NCBI GenBank assembly: GCA_016342385.1 | Contig: JAEINM010000009.1 | Span: 1-24,215, forward strand | DNA: 24,215 nt | From: Spirochaetaceae bacterium | GTDB taxonomy: Bacteria; Spirochaetota; Spirochaetia; DSM-2461 | Direction: 5' to 3' | In this document: one piece after another, positions 1-7,969 of the stretch | Position numbering within the stretch: position 1 is the stretch's first letter | How the letters are laid out: each line of letters begins with the position of its first letter | Made by a program: the position numbers and the translations under genes | The notes under the pieces: generated by a model | Databases searched by the model: none | Told to the model about the DNA's origin: nothing | The model's input: only the letters and a program-made list of their open reading frames with translations

Positions 1-437
1 AAAATGAACTTCACAATTCCAATCCCGGAACAACTAGGGGGGAAAGGCTCTATAGGACACAGGGTATCACAGGCATAAGAGGAGAGGCGGAAGCCGGGTT
101 TCCCTCTGTCATACACATAGGGCTGCCATACCTGAGAAAATCCCGCGGTGATTGGAATACCAGACTGATTAATACACTATTACACCTAATGACGATTGTA
201 GAGGACAGCAATGTTCTGGGCCGGCACAATCGCCAGATTCTGAATACAATTCAGAGACAGATAAAAGAGGTCTTGAATAAGGGCGGTTCAAGCGATGACA
301 GAGGGATGGAAATACTCAATCAGATTGATCTGAATTTTATAGAACAGAACATTAGTCCCGGTGGATCGGCAGACCTGCTGGCCGTAACGATTTTTCTTTA
401 CAACATCGAGGTTTTTATACAAAAAAGACCTCTCTAA
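1..437 (+). CDS. citG: Triphosphoribosyl-dephospho-CoA synthase (CitG/MdcB family), 3' part
   Basis: The open frame runs in from the window edge (frame beginning at base 3) to the TAA at 435-437, giving about 144 residues with no start in view. The visible part contains a GERLYR...GITGIRGEAEAGFPSV stretch and, near the end, SPGGSADLLAVTIFLY. Both are hallmarks of the CitG/MdcB family, which makes the triphosphoribosyl-dephospho-CoA precursor of the prosthetic group of citrate lyase or malonate decarboxylase acyl carrier proteins. Family members are usually near 290 residues, so about half the gene lies outside the window. An ATG at 189 is internal to the conserved domain and is not the real start. 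Citrate lyase versus malonate decarboxylase cannot be decided here because no partner gene is visible. Confidence 0.8.
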   Translation, partial: NELHNSNPGTTRGERLYRTQGITGIRGEAEAGFPSVIHIGLPYLRKSRGDWNTRLINTLLHLMTIVEDSNVLGRHNRQILNTIQRQIKEVLNKGGSSDDRGMEILNQIDLNFIEQNISPGGSADLLAVTIFLYNIEVFIQKRPL

Positions 438-442
438 TGTCT

Positions 443-462
443 ACTTAGTTGACCAACTTAGT
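443..462. promoter_or_regulatory. Imperfect inverted repeat after citG, possible operator or weak terminator
   Basis: ACTTAGTTG-AC-CAACTTAGT forms a dyad with a perfect AGTTG/CAACT core and one mismatched position further out. It lies 6 bases after the citG stop and 16 bases before the DUF4395 start. The bases that follow are T-rich but not a clean T-run, so a terminator is possible but weak. An operator for the downstream gene is equally possible. Confidence 0.3.
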
Positions 463-477
463 GTTATTTATTATTAT

Positions 478-963
478 ATGATTATGAAAACACTAAACAG
501 ACCCTTTAGAGTCAGTGAAGCCGCTGTCCGGGGAGTAGCAATTCAGGTATTTCTATTGTCTCTTACTGCTATTATTACTAAGAGTCAAATTCCCGTAATC
601 ATATTGATAATTGATTTTGCTGTACGGGTGATCCTGATACCCCGTTTCAGCCTTCTGGCCCTTGTTTCAAGAAAGTGGATAGCACCCCTGGCGGGATTCA
701 GACGGAGACAGATTGTTTTTAAACCGAAAAGATTTGCCGCGGCAATAGGTCTGACTATGTCTATAGCTGCTCTATTGCTCAGTATAAATAATCTCCCTCT
801 ATTTTATACTATCACTCTTTCTACTCTTGCCCTTTTTTCCTCACTTGAAGCATTTTTCAAGTTCTGCGCCGGATGCAAAATATTCGGTCTTCTGATGCTC
901 TTAGGATTGGTAAAGGAAGATGAATGTCCCGATTGTGTCTATACGAATGGTGGAGGAATCTAA
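478..963 (+). CDS. DUF4395 integral membrane protein
   Basis: A 161-residue protein with about four predicted membrane helices (roughly residues 20-34, 37-56, 86-104 and 108-124). It matches the layout of the DUF4395 family: an N-terminal NRPFRVSEAAVRG segment, an RF(S)LLA stretch, a KPKRFAAAIG motif, and the conserved FCAGCKIF pair of cysteines (C130, C133) after the last helix. A second CPDC pair (C150, C153) follows. The family has no established function; the cysteine pairs suggest a redox or metal role, which is inference. No good ribosome binding site precedes the ATG at 478, and an ATG at 484 is an in-frame alternative. Confidence 0.75.
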   Translation: MIMKTLNRPFRVSEAAVRGVAIQVFLLSLTAIITKSQIPVIILIIDFAVRVILIPRFSLLALVSRKWIAPLAGFRRRQIVFKPKRFAAAIGLTMSIAALLLSINNLPLFYTITLSTLALFSSLEAFFKFCAGCKIFGLLMLLGLVKEDECPDCVYTNGGGI

Positions 964-1129
964 ATTTCAGTTTCCCCGCCTATTACTTCTTGATTTTCCC
1001 ACTTCTATACATCAGAATAAGGGACTTATGTTCCAGCCATTTTAGACTCTTAAGGAGGAGAAAAAAATTTCCACCTCTTTTAGTACTGAATAAACGGCAC
1101 TGGAGCTGTATCGAAGTAAAGGTGAAGTA

Positions 1130-1993
1130 ATGTCGGGAATATCGGGTAGCGGATGTGAAATACTCCGCCCAGTCAATGAAAGAAAGAAATTAGCTGAAAT
1201 TGAAAGAAATCTTATTACAATATACAGAAAACCAATTTGGTCCAAATTCACAAAAGCATTGAAAGAATTCAAGCTGGTTAATCCCGGAGACAAAGTCGCC
1301 GTGGCTATATCCGGTGGAAAGGACAGCTTATTACTGGCAAAACTCTTCCAGCAGCTGAGAAAATACTCCGATGACACTTTTGAACTGGAATTCATCTCCA
1401 TGGATCCCGGATTTCACAAGAGCAACAGAGTCCTTCTGGAAGAACACTGCGACTACCTGAATATCCCCGTTAAAATATTTGATAAAAACCTCTTTAATGT
1501 TGTCGATGAAATTGCCAATGATTATCCCTGTTACCTCTGTGCCCGTATGAGACGAGGAGCTCTCTACGGAGCTGCTGAGAGTCTGGGATGCAATAAGCTG
1601 GCTTTGGGACATCATTTTGATGATGTTATTGAAACAATAATGATGAATGTGCTCTGTGCAGGAAAATATCAGACAATGATGCCGAAACTGAAAGCGAAGA
1701 ACTTTGCCCATATGGAACTGATAAGACCTCTTTATGAAATCAGGGAAGAAGATATTAAGACTTTTGCTGTGGAAAGTGGTCTCTCTCCTATGAACTGCGG
1801 TTGCGTAGTCGCCGCAAAAAAGACTTCCAGTAAAAGACGGGAAGTAAAAGAACTGATAAAAACTTTGGGAACTAGTTTCAAGGACGTGGAAAAGAGTATT
1901 TATATGTCCTCTCACAACATCTACCAGGATGCTGTCATCGGCTGGCGGAACGGAGATGAAAAGTTCTCATTTCTAGATGAATACGAGAGTTAA
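1130..1993 (+). CDS. TtcA-family PP-loop ATPase (tRNA 2-thiocytidine synthetase-like)
   Basis: A 287-residue protein of the adenine-nucleotide alpha-hydrolase superfamily. The PP-loop SGGKDS is at residues 61-66 and a CYLCARMRRG motif (C134, C137) follows; a further MNCGC cluster sits near residues 222-225. The CxxC plus a later cysteine is the arrangement that holds the 4Fe-4S cluster in TtcA, which activates tRNA cytidine-32 with ATP and inserts sulfur. Many TtcA-like paralogues have other or unknown substrates, so the exact RNA target is not certain. The start at 1130 is supported by an AAGGTGAAG ribosome binding site 2-10 bases upstream. The 166 bases between this gene and the DUF4395 gene hold no convincing gene. 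Confidence 0.8.
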   Translation: MSGISGSGCEILRPVNERKKLAEIERNLITIYRKPIWSKFTKALKEFKLVNPGDKVAVAISGGKDSLLLAKLFQQLRKYSDDTFELEFISMDPGFHKSNRVLLEEHCDYLNIPVKIFDKNLFNVVDEIANDYPCYLCARMRRGALYGAAESLGCNKLALGHHFDDVIETIMMNVLCAGKYQTMMPKLKAKNFAHMELIRPLYEIREEDIKTFAVESGLSPMNCGCVVAAKKTSSKRREVKELIKTLGTSFKDVEKSIYMSSHNIYQDAVIGWRNGDEKFSFLDEYES

Positions 1994-2202
1994 AGGAAAT
2001 GTATTCCTCATGTATTAATTCGGCTTCAAAAATTGCTTTAACACAATCATATTAGTCATTAATAACTCCTCTTCTTATTCGTTATATAAATAATGAATTT
2101 CAGAAGCTATTTGACAATCAGAAGACCAAAACAGTAATAAATAATTCTAACCATTTTTCAATTTGATATATTGAATAAACTGGTATATTCTCTACTTCAT
2201 AT
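1994..2202. other. AT-rich intergenic stretch
   Basis: About 210 AT-rich bases between the TtcA-like gene and the MFS fragment. I see no RNA gene, no clear promoter pair and no remnant of the missing N-terminal part of the MFS fragment: in its frame a TAA lies just upstream of the ATG at 2203. Confidence 0.4.
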
Positions 2203-2463
2203 ATGAATACAATAAAAAAACTACTCACCCCTTACAGAGGCAGAATGAGTTCCATCATTCCAATTATTATGGGATCAGGATACGCTGTTGGACCACTTGT
2301 CATGGGATCTCTACTCGACCGATCGGGATTTCAGTTCGGCTGGATTACAGCCGCTTCTGTTGTCCTTTTTTCTACCATAGCTATGAAAATGATAGATATA
2401 TCACAGACACGGAATAAACAGAAAAGAATACTCAATTCTCAAAATATTCAAACCCGTCAATAA
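2203..2463 (+). pseudogene. Remnant of an MFS transporter (C-terminal helices only)
   Basis: The 86 codons encode LTPYRGRM followed by GSGYAVGPLVMGSLLDRSG and a hydrophobic helix. This is the pattern of the loop and the last two helices of a 12-helix major facilitator transporter, whereas whole members are about 400 residues. A stop lies just upstream in frame, and the upstream 200 bases do not encode the missing part, so this looks like a decayed 3' remnant and not a frameshifted gene. Its 3' end overlaps the tail of the convergent GH114-type gene by 32 bases. It resembles a different MFS branch from the intact transporter at 3424-4671, so simple duplication of that gene is unlikely. A genuine two-helix small protein is the alternative. 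Confidence 0.5.
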
Positions 2464-3427
2464 TATCGAGATACACTCCATCAAAACCCGCTTTTAAAAT
2501 CAGATCGAGATAGGAGTTCTCACTTCCCAGTATCAACTCCTGCCAGGTGGGTTCCCAGTACCGGACTTTATAATTCCCTCTCCAATGGGGATTCTCCTTT
2601 TCAATCCACACCGGGAGATTATTATCCCATTCATTCTGCCAGTAGTAACGATAATCCTCAGCCTCTCCAATACTCATGTAGGCGATCACCAGCCGGCGCC
2701 CTCCATTATCCTTCCTTTTCAGTGATTCTATATCTTCAGATGAGAGTAACTCTCCATCGTTATCAAAGAGATCAATTATCAGAAGATCAAAATTCGTTGA
2801 AGAAAGTGCTGAAATCATCTGTTTTCTCACGGGGAGTTTTTCAGGATTTATAAGATAGAGAAAGTTGGACGCTTGCGAAAGAGAGTCCATATCCCGTTCA
2901 TTTTCATTATAGGGTACGGCGGGATAATGAGGGATGTTATCCAGTCCGCGGCTATCGGCACTGAAGGAAATAAATCCCCTTTTCCGGTTCTCTTCATAGG
3001 ACCGTTTCATCTTTGACACTGTGCTGCAATAATCAATAGTAAGAACTTCAATTCCCAGTTTTTCCGCCAGATCTAGAAATCCCAGCATATACTCATTGGC
3101 ATTATCCGGGGTGAGAATATCATCTCCCGTATAACCATAAAAAAGATCTTCCCTCCCTACCCCGTCAATTGCATTGATATATGAATGAACCGGTTCGCCA
3201 TCAGCATAACCTTCATAGGTAAACAGCTCCTGGCCATTTTGAGGGATAATGAGAAAGTTCTCATTTACCGCCTTCCCGTATGAACTGATTTTTTCAACAA
3301 AGCTTCTCATTTCATAACGATAATCTATATTATCTTCAGATTCATCTGCTTCTGATGATAAACTGGTGGTAACCATAAGGGCTCCATAAATTATCAATAG
3401 AACAAAATACTTCCCCTTAACAATCAC
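2432..3427 (-). CDS. Secreted GH114/TM1410-type putative glycoside hydrolase
   Basis: A 331-residue protein. The N-terminus (MIVKGK, then a hydrophobic run of about 17 residues, then SSEADESED) reads as a signal peptide or membrane anchor. The body has features of the MJ1477/TM1410 family related to GH114 endo-alpha-1,4-polygalactosaminidases: IAYMSIGEAEDYRYYW near residue 250, a VRYWEPTWQELILG stretch, and GFDGVYLDIIDGFEYF at the C-terminus. The family is a TIM barrel. Polygalactosamine cleavage is known only for few members, so the substrate is open. It starts with GTG at 3427, which overlaps the stop of the upstream MFS gene (GTGA), with a GGAGGT site just before. This indicates translational coupling and one operon with the transporter. 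Confidence 0.75.
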   Translation of the reverse strand: MIVKGKYFVLLIIYGALMVTTSLSSEADESEDNIDYRYEMRSFVEKISSYGKAVNENFLIIPQNGQELFTYEGYADGEPVHSYINAIDGVGREDLFYGYTGDDILTPDNANEYMLGFLDLAEKLGIEVLTIDYCSTVSKMKRSYEENRKRGFISFSADSRGLDNIPHYPAVPYNENERDMDSLSQASNFLYLINPEKLPVRKQMISALSSTNFDLLIIDLFDNDGELLSSEDIESLKRKDNGGRRLVIAYMSIGEAEDYRYYWQNEWDNNLPVWIEKENPHWRGNYKVRYWEPTWQELILGSENSYLDLILKAGFDGVYLDIIDGFEYFEN

Positions 3428-4671
3428 AACTCTACCTCCGTATTTCTACTGATAATTCCTATAAATAACGTAAAGACTATTAAAATAGAAGAGACCAGAA
3501 CAAGGGCCATTCCGATGCCGTAAAAATCAGCAGCGATTCCGAAAACAAGAGCGATGATAGCCGTAAGAACCGTTTTCATCAGCGATTGAACAGACAAAAC
3601 AGAGGTGAGTATGGAGTTGTCAACATTATGGGAAATATATCCTGTCAATATAGGTTTCCTAAGATTTTCAACTAGATATATAATGATAAAAAATAGAACA
3701 GCACCAATGGGGATATTTAAAAGATACAATAATCCGCTAAATACACCGGCGGATAATCCTCCAAGTAGAGTTAAAGCGGGTATATTTTTCGTTCTGCTCT
3801 CAGCGAGTTTCCCTGCATATATAGAGGCACGTGAAGTCATGAGAAAAATACAGAAATAGACGAATCCTATAAAAATAGAGGATCTCTTCTCCTCACTATA
3901 TGATGTAAGAAAAGGGAGTAGTATCACCAGGGAGAAAATCATCGGTTGAATATAATCTTTCATGGCCTTTAAATAGGCCGTGTGAAGAGCGGAAATATTG
4001 AGAAGATTCAATACATGACGACTTTTCAAGGTGCTGACAGAGTCGGAGAGAACTGCTTTCAACTGATGCCTCTTTTTCAATTTCTTCTTTCTTGAATCCT
4101 TATCAAGGAAAGAGGGATATGACAGAACAAGAACAAAATTAAAAACATAGGGAATCGTGGAAAAGAGGAAAATACCCTTATAATTTCCCGAATAAAAGAC
4201 AATTAGTCCGGCAGCAATTGAAGAAAGAGCCAGACCTTTCTGAGACCAGGACCGGGTGTGTCCATAATATTCTATCATCTGGTCTTTACCGGGTCCGCGT
4301 TTCAGGTAATCGGCGATCATCCCCTTATGCGTTCCCGATCTAAAAGCCTCTCCGACTCCAAATAGAAAGAAACCTACCGTAAAAAGGGGGAAATCATCAA
4401 AAAAGTAGAAAATGAGAAATGAAAGTATATAAGCCAAAAAAGATGATGCCAGAGTTTTCTTTCGCCCCAGAACATCTGCGGCTATTCCAGAGGGTATCTC
4501 CAGTAAATTGGCAGAAACTTCCCTTATAGCATACAGAATACCAATGTTAGTGAATGAAAACTCTTTTTCAATGAGATAAAGAACAAGAAAGGCTTCGAAA
4601 AATCGTAGATTTCGCAAAAAACCGTAAGCACAAAACTTGTAATACTGCCTATCCTTTATAATGCTATCCAT
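3424..4671 (-). CDS. Major facilitator superfamily transporter
   Basis: A 415-residue, very hydrophobic protein with about 12 membrane helices. The classical MFS signature between helices 2 and 3 is visible as GIAADVLGRKK (near residues 62-72), preceded by an EIPSG motif found in a broad MFS branch of putative drug or metabolite exporters. A basic cytoplasmic loop (KDSRKKKLKKRHQ) lies mid-protein. The substrate cannot be told from sequence. The start ATG at 4671 overlaps the stop of a 21-codon ORF (TAATG), and the 3' end overlaps the GH114-type gene, so three reading frames are chained tightly. A joint role in export and cell-surface glycan handling is possible but unproven. Confidence 0.8.
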   Translation of the reverse strand: MDSIIKDRQYYKFCAYGFLRNLRFFEAFLVLYLIEKEFSFTNIGILYAIREVSANLLEIPSGIAADVLGRKKTLASSFLAYILSFLIFYFFDDFPLFTVGFFLFGVGEAFRSGTHKGMIADYLKRGPGKDQMIEYYGHTRSWSQKGLALSSIAAGLIVFYSGNYKGIFLFSTIPYVFNFVLVLSYPSFLDKDSRKKKLKKRHQLKAVLSDSVSTLKSRHVLNLLNISALHTAYLKAMKDYIQPMIFSLVILLPFLTSYSEEKRSSIFIGFVYFCIFLMTSRASIYAGKLAESRTKNIPALTLLGGLSAGVFSGLLYLLNIPIGAVLFFIIIYLVENLRKPILTGYISHNVDNSILTSVLSVQSLMKTVLTAIIALVFGIAADFYGIGMALVLVSSILIVFTLFIGIISRNTEVEL

Positions 4672-4736
4672 TAATTACCTGCATCTATATATTGAAGGGT
4701 TTCCGGTGAGATTATTTCCTCTTGTGACTTTTCCAT
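4671..4736 (-). CDS. Small 21-residue ORF upstream of the MFS gene (possible leader peptide)
   Basis: On the minus strand an ATG at 4736 follows a TAGGAG site with 5 bases of spacing. It opens a frame of 21 codons (MEKSQEEIISPETLQYIDAGN) whose TAA shares its last A with the ATG of the MFS gene. A TATAAT-like box lies 24 bases upstream. The ribosome binding site is better than the one in front of the MFS gene itself, so ribosomes finishing this ORF probably feed the transporter by termination-reinitiation. The peptide is acidic, not hydrophobic, and I recognise no homologue. It could be a real small protein or merely a translational leader. Confidence 0.5.
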   Translation of the reverse strand: MEKSQEEIISPETLQYIDAGN

Positions 4737-4759
4737 AATATCTCCTAATGAACCTTCAC

Positions 4760-4765
4760 ATTATA
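4760..4765 (-). promoter_or_regulatory. Probable -10 box for the small ORF/MFS/GH114 operon
   Basis: The minus strand reads TATAAT at 4765-4760, inside the gap between thpR and the 21-codon ORF. No strong -35 hexamer lies 16-18 bases upstream, where the thpR 3' end begins, so this is a partial match only. Confidence 0.35.
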
Positions 4766-4769
4766 GAGG

Positions 4770-5306
4770 CTAATCCAGTAAAAATGAAGCCAGTTTCTCA
4801 TGGATGGCCCCCCGGGGAGTAAGTCTGCTTGTATAGAGATGATATTGGTCAACTGTGAATGGAGGGGATTTAAATCTATGATGTCTGTTTAGATATACTG
4901 CAACAGACCGGGAAGATTCCCCTTTAATTCTGCCGAGGGTAATGTGAGGGGTGAATTTTCTCTTTTCCCTCATGATACCGCATTGCACAAGAGCTTTATT
5001 AATTTTTCCATATAGTTTTTTTAATTCCGGAGACTCCGTTACACCCGCCCAGAGAACTTTAGGTTCTCCTCTCGGGGGAAAATAACCAGTCCCCTGTATT
5101 TGAAGAGAGAAAGAGTCTGCCTCAAGCTCTGATAATATACGGCACAGATCTTCAAGCAGCAGACCGTCTGCCTCTCCGATAAAACGCAGAGTCAGGTGAC
5201 TCTGCTCATCAGAAACCCATTTAACATGTTCCAGACCGGTACAGATAGTGAGAATTTGTCTGCGGACATTTTCCGGGAGATCAATAGCGATAAACAGTCG
5301 GTACAT
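4770..5306 (-). CDS. thpR: RNA 2',3'-cyclic phosphodiesterase (2H family, ThpR/LigT)
   Basis: A protein of 178 residues counted from the ATG at 5306. It carries the two HxTx motifs of the 2H phosphoesterase superfamily: HLTLRFIG (H37, T39) and HITLGRIK (H121, T123), and begins with RLFIAIDLPE, typical of bacterial ThpR. The family hydrolyses 2',3'-cyclic phosphate ends on RNA and can join tRNA halves with 2'-5' linkages in vitro; its role in the cell is unclear. Neither ATG (5309 or 5306) has a good ribosome binding site. A TTG at 5327 would add seven residues that the family does not need. It is divergent from the receiver-domain gene. Confidence 0.85.
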   Translation of the reverse strand: MYRLFIAIDLPENVRRQILTICTGLEHVKWVSDEQSHLTLRFIGEADGLLLEDLCRILSELEADSFSLQIQGTGYFPPRGEPKVLWAGVTESPELKKLYGKINKALVQCGIMREKRKFTPHITLGRIKGESSRSVAVYLNRHHRFKSPPFTVDQYHLYTSRLTPRGAIHEKLASFLLD

Positions 5307-5350
5307 CATAATTAATAGTAGTTTCAACCTCGGGAGACTGTCCAGAGAAT

Positions 5351-5379
5351 TTGAAATAAGAATAGGGGAGACCTATAAT
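5351..5379 (+). promoter_or_regulatory. Sigma-70 type promoter for the receiver-domain gene
   Basis: TTGAAA at 5351-5356 and a perfect TATAAT at 5374-5379 are separated by exactly 17 bases. Transcription would begin near 5386, some 35 bases before the start codon of the receiver-domain gene. It is the best housekeeping-type promoter I found in the window. Confidence 0.7.
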
Positions 5380-5419
5380 ATAAATTGTATTCAGGTTCTA
5401 TCAAACAGGTATGAGGATA

Positions 5420-5803
5420 ATGGACAAATATATAAAAAAAATCATGATAATAGATGATTGTGAAGAGATCAGAGATCTGGTACAAAAGTATCTTGAAAGT
5501 AGCAACTGTCAGTTCTTTCTTTTATCAGATGGACAGTTCGCTCATAAAATATTCCTTGATAACAAAGTTGATCTGTTAATATGTGATATGATAATGCCTT
5601 ATTGTGACGGAATTGAAGTGATCCAAAAAATTAAAATGAATGATCCCGAAGCAAAAATAATCGGAATATCCGGTGGTGGAAATAGCGATTACCTCACCCT
5701 GGCTCAGGATTTCGGTGCAGATTCCATACTCTATAAACCCTTTACCCAAACGGAACTTCTGAAAAAAATTGATTCCATAGGATTTTCATTCCATTCCCCT
5801 TAA
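5420..5803 (+). CDS. Receiver-only response regulator (CheY-like)
   Basis: A protein of 127 residues that consists of one REC domain and nothing else. Visible key residues are the acidic pair D12-D13 (MIIDDCEE), the phosphoacceptor D56 in LLICDMIMPYCDG, the switch serine S84 in GISGGG, and K106 in LYKPF. It has no output domain, so it must act on a partner protein or in a phosphorelay. No histidine kinase is visible nearby. The ATG at 5411 would add three residues; neither start has an ideally spaced ribosome binding site and I chose the one preceded by GAGG. Confidence 0.8.
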   Translation: MDKYIKKIMIIDDCEEIRDLVQKYLESSNCQFFLLSDGQFAHKIFLDNKVDLLICDMIMPYCDGIEVIQKIKMNDPEAKIIGISGGGNSDYLTLAQDFGADSILYKPFTQTELLKKIDSIGFSFHSP

Positions 5804-5822
5804 GTCAGAAAAAAATAGCGGA

Positions 5823-6080
5823 TCAGCCCGGATCTGTCAGTCTCTCCATCTCTTCGAGTAATTGAAGAGCCTGATCCCTATTTGAACCGCAGATATCAAT
5901 GGTAGCTCTCAATTCACGGCAGACTTTTGGATAATCATCACAGTGATAGATGGAGCAGGTATAATCGTCCTGTAAATTGATACACCTTATTCCGGCTTTT
6001 TTTCCTTCAGCCATCCCCGGAATGGGAGATGAGATAGAAATTGCTATGCAGCAGGCCCCGCAGCCCATGCGGCATTTCAC
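5823..6080 (-). CDS. YkgJ-family cysteine cluster protein
   Basis: A small cysteine-rich protein of about 85 residues. It begins KCRMGCGACCIAISISSPIPGM, the typical start of YkgJ-type proteins thought to bind zinc or an iron-sulfur centre, and has further cysteines in RCINL, TCSIY, HCDDY and KVC. I chose a GTG at 6080 because GGAGGAG lies six bases upstream and because family members begin at this point; the in-frame ATG at 6095 would add five residues and has no proper site. The function of the family is unknown. It runs convergent to the receiver-domain gene. Confidence 0.75.
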   Translation of the reverse strand: MKCRMGCGACCIAISISSPIPGMAEGKKAGIRCINLQDDYTCSIYHCDDYPKVCRELRATIDICGSNRDQALQLLEEMERLTDPG

Positions 6081-6246
6081 GGAACTCTCCTCCATTCACC
6101 ATAAAACTGCTGGAAATATATTTCCATACACTGATGCCTCTGATCATCCATTTTATTTCCGGTGTCTCTATTCATTCGGTGGGTTCCCTGAAATTCCGAT
6201 TTTACATAATCCACTGTCTTTTGCTCTTCATTGAATATCATTCAGA

Positions 6247-6702
6247 TTATTTGTTTCTATAACTTTCATATCGGGCAATCCATTGCTCCACAGTTATTTT
6301 TGATGATAATTCTCCTATAAGATCATAAGGGATATCTTTCAGATGTTTTAATCGGATACAGCTCTTTCCCATATCCAGTTTATACCTGCACCTCTTTGCA
6401 TATTCCTTTTTAAACCAGTCCAGCAGTTTTTCGTCAGAATAAATTCCCATATGATATAGACCGATAAAGTGCCTCTGTGACGCCAGGCTTATGAAGGGCA
6501 GAGGTTCATCGGGTTTACAGTGATAACCTGGAGGATACAGAGAATGGGGAACAGAGAAAGCCAACATACCGTAACTGATGGTTTCTTCGAAGCCACAAGG
6601 TATATTTTCCCTAATCACTTTTCTGATTTTCAGAATAGCCTCTTTACGGTCTTCCGGAAGCTCATCAATATATTCCTGGGGAGAATTTGCTGAACTTTGC
6701 AC
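6247..6702 (-). CDS. DUF1801 (YdhG-like) protein
   Basis: A 151-residue protein with the DUF1801 pattern: YIDELPEDRKEAILKIRKVIRE near the N-terminus, then EETISYGMLAFSVP, then GLYHMGIY, and a basic C-terminal region with KLDMGKSCIRLK. The fold is related to the frataxin-like YdhG/YjbR group, and no enzymatic role is established. It starts with GTG at 6702, sharing the G of the TAG stop of the upstream methyltransferase gene, so the two are translationally coupled. About 165 bases separate it from the YkgJ-type gene downstream, with no gene between. Confidence 0.75.
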   Translation of the reverse strand: MQSSANSPQEYIDELPEDRKEAILKIRKVIRENIPCGFEETISYGMLAFSVPHSLYPPGYHCKPDEPLPFISLASQRHFIGLYHMGIYSDEKLLDWFKKEYAKRCRYKLDMGKSCIRLKHLKDIPYDLIGELSSKITVEQWIARYESYRNK

Positions 6703-7265
6703 TATCTCTTCTCTCCAATGACCAGCAGAGAGTCATTATCTTCAAATTCTTTATAATCAATTGTTTCGCGTATTGTATATTTTGTTCCTATAAGGTCCAG
6801 TAGATCTTCTCTATCATGATAATAAAATTGCATATCCTCAATATCCGTTTCACTTCCACCGACCCAGAAAGAATGAATAATGACTCCTTTTTCAGTGAGA
6901 ATTTTATATTGATTATCCAGTGCCGTTCTCAGCTTCTTCAGAGGTATATGCTGATATACTTTGCAGGAAAATACGGCATCAAACTGTCTCTCTGTATTTA
7001 GACTGATACCATCTAATATCATCAGATCAGCTCCGGGAAATCTCTTTCTGGCTCTTACGATGAATTCGGAAGAATAATCACTTCCCGTCATCTGATAGAT
7101 TTCTGAGAGCCAGGCAAAATCATTTCCCGGTCCCATTCCCAATTCCAGAAGGCTTTTACCTGCAGGTAGATATTTTAAAAATAGCTTTTTATAGCTTGAA
7201 AGATCATAGCCTTTACTCATCTCAAAATACCGGTCAACACCATCGGGTGTATTATAAATATCCAT
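6702..7265 (-). CDS. Class I SAM-dependent methyltransferase
   Basis: A 187-residue protein with the class I methyltransferase glycine motif LLELGMGPGNDF (residues 39-50), the acidic end of strand 2 at GSDYSSEF, and FDAVFSCKVYQHIPLKKL as motif IV and post-motif region. The substrate cannot be read from the sequence. The ATG at 7265 has AGGGAG seven bases upstream. It sits between the DUF1349 gene (16 bases upstream) and the DUF1801 gene (overlapping), in a leftward run of small genes. Confidence 0.8.
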   Translation of the reverse strand: MDIYNTPDGVDRYFEMSKGYDLSSYKKLFLKYLPAGKSLLELGMGPGNDFAWLSEIYQMTGSDYSSEFIVRARKRFPGADLMILDGISLNTERQFDAVFSCKVYQHIPLKKLRTALDNQYKILTEKGVIIHSFWVGGSETDIEDMQFYYHDREDLLDLIGTKYTIRETIDYKEFEDNDSLLVIGEKR

Positions 7266-7281
7266 TCACCGACTCCCTCTG

Positions 7282-7860
7282 CTACCAGTTACTGTCAGCC
7301 AGTTGAAAATGATCAAATACTGCGGTAAAAGAACTGTCCGAAGGACTGCAGGAATACACACCGGCAGAAACCCGTCGGAATGTCTCATGAAGATGAGTGA
7401 TTCTCAACTGATGCCACTTTTTCCCGTTTTTGGAAAACTCCAGAAGAAAATCATGACCCTTGTTCTGAATTCTGTACCACATTTCATTTATTTTAGAATG
7501 TACATCTATAGAAGCCCAATCTGAATATCCCCAATTTGTTACTACCGATCCCAGTCTGGAATGTTTATCCGATTCGTATTCAGTTGATATTTTAATCCAG
7601 TTCTCACTATTCAAACGAACAATCAGTCCGCATTGATCATATTGCTTCTTTGGTTCAAATTCCGTCCTGACCGTCATGGAAAAATCTTTCTGTACTTTAG
7701 TCAGCAGACAATGGCCGTTATCCCTTTTGAATCCATAATGAGTCGTCTGCCAGAAATCCGTATGGGGGAATGAGCGGACTTTCAGACGGTTTTTTTCAAT
7801 TGTGAATTCTGGTTCATTGAACCAATGGAAGTTTTCATCGATTTTATTTTTATAAATCAA
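7282..7860 (-). CDS. DUF1349 (concanavalin-like beta-sandwich) protein
   Basis: The core FHWFNEPEFTIE, SFPHTDFWQTTHYGF, DQCGLIVRLNSENWIKISTEYE and SAGVYSCSPSDSSFTAVFDHF match the DUF1349 family, a concanavalin-like fold with no firm function. Upstream in-frame codons exist (a TTG at 7944, an ATG at 7932) but have no ribosome binding site. A TTG at 7860 is preceded by AGAGGTGGA at good spacing and places the start where family members begin, giving 192 residues. I therefore take 7860 as the start, with the longer form as an alternative. Confidence 0.7.
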   Translation of the reverse strand: MIYKNKIDENFHWFNEPEFTIEKNRLKVRSFPHTDFWQTTHYGFKRDNGHCLLTKVQKDFSMTVRTEFEPKKQYDQCGLIVRLNSENWIKISTEYESDKHSRLGSVVTNWGYSDWASIDVHSKINEMWYRIQNKGHDFLLEFSKNGKKWHQLRITHLHETFRRVSAGVYSCSPSDSSFTAVFDHFQLADSNW

Positions 7861-7969
7861 TATTCCACCTCTTATTATTTCAGATTTGAATCTGACAGGA
7901 TGATACCCATAATGATTTCCAGTATATATCATTTTGTGGGGCAATAGTAAAAACCATAAATGTCATAAG

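Noticed and set aside
924..1130. 68-codon ORF bridging the DUF4395 and TtcA-like genes
   Set aside because: It overlaps the DUF4395 end in another frame, has unusual composition and no recognisable domain. The AAGGAGGAG at about 1053 inside it has no suitable start codon after it.
1331..1915. 194-codon antisense ORF opposite the TtcA-like gene
   Set aside because: It lies wholly inside a well-supported conserved gene, has no family resemblance and no promoter or binding site that I can see.
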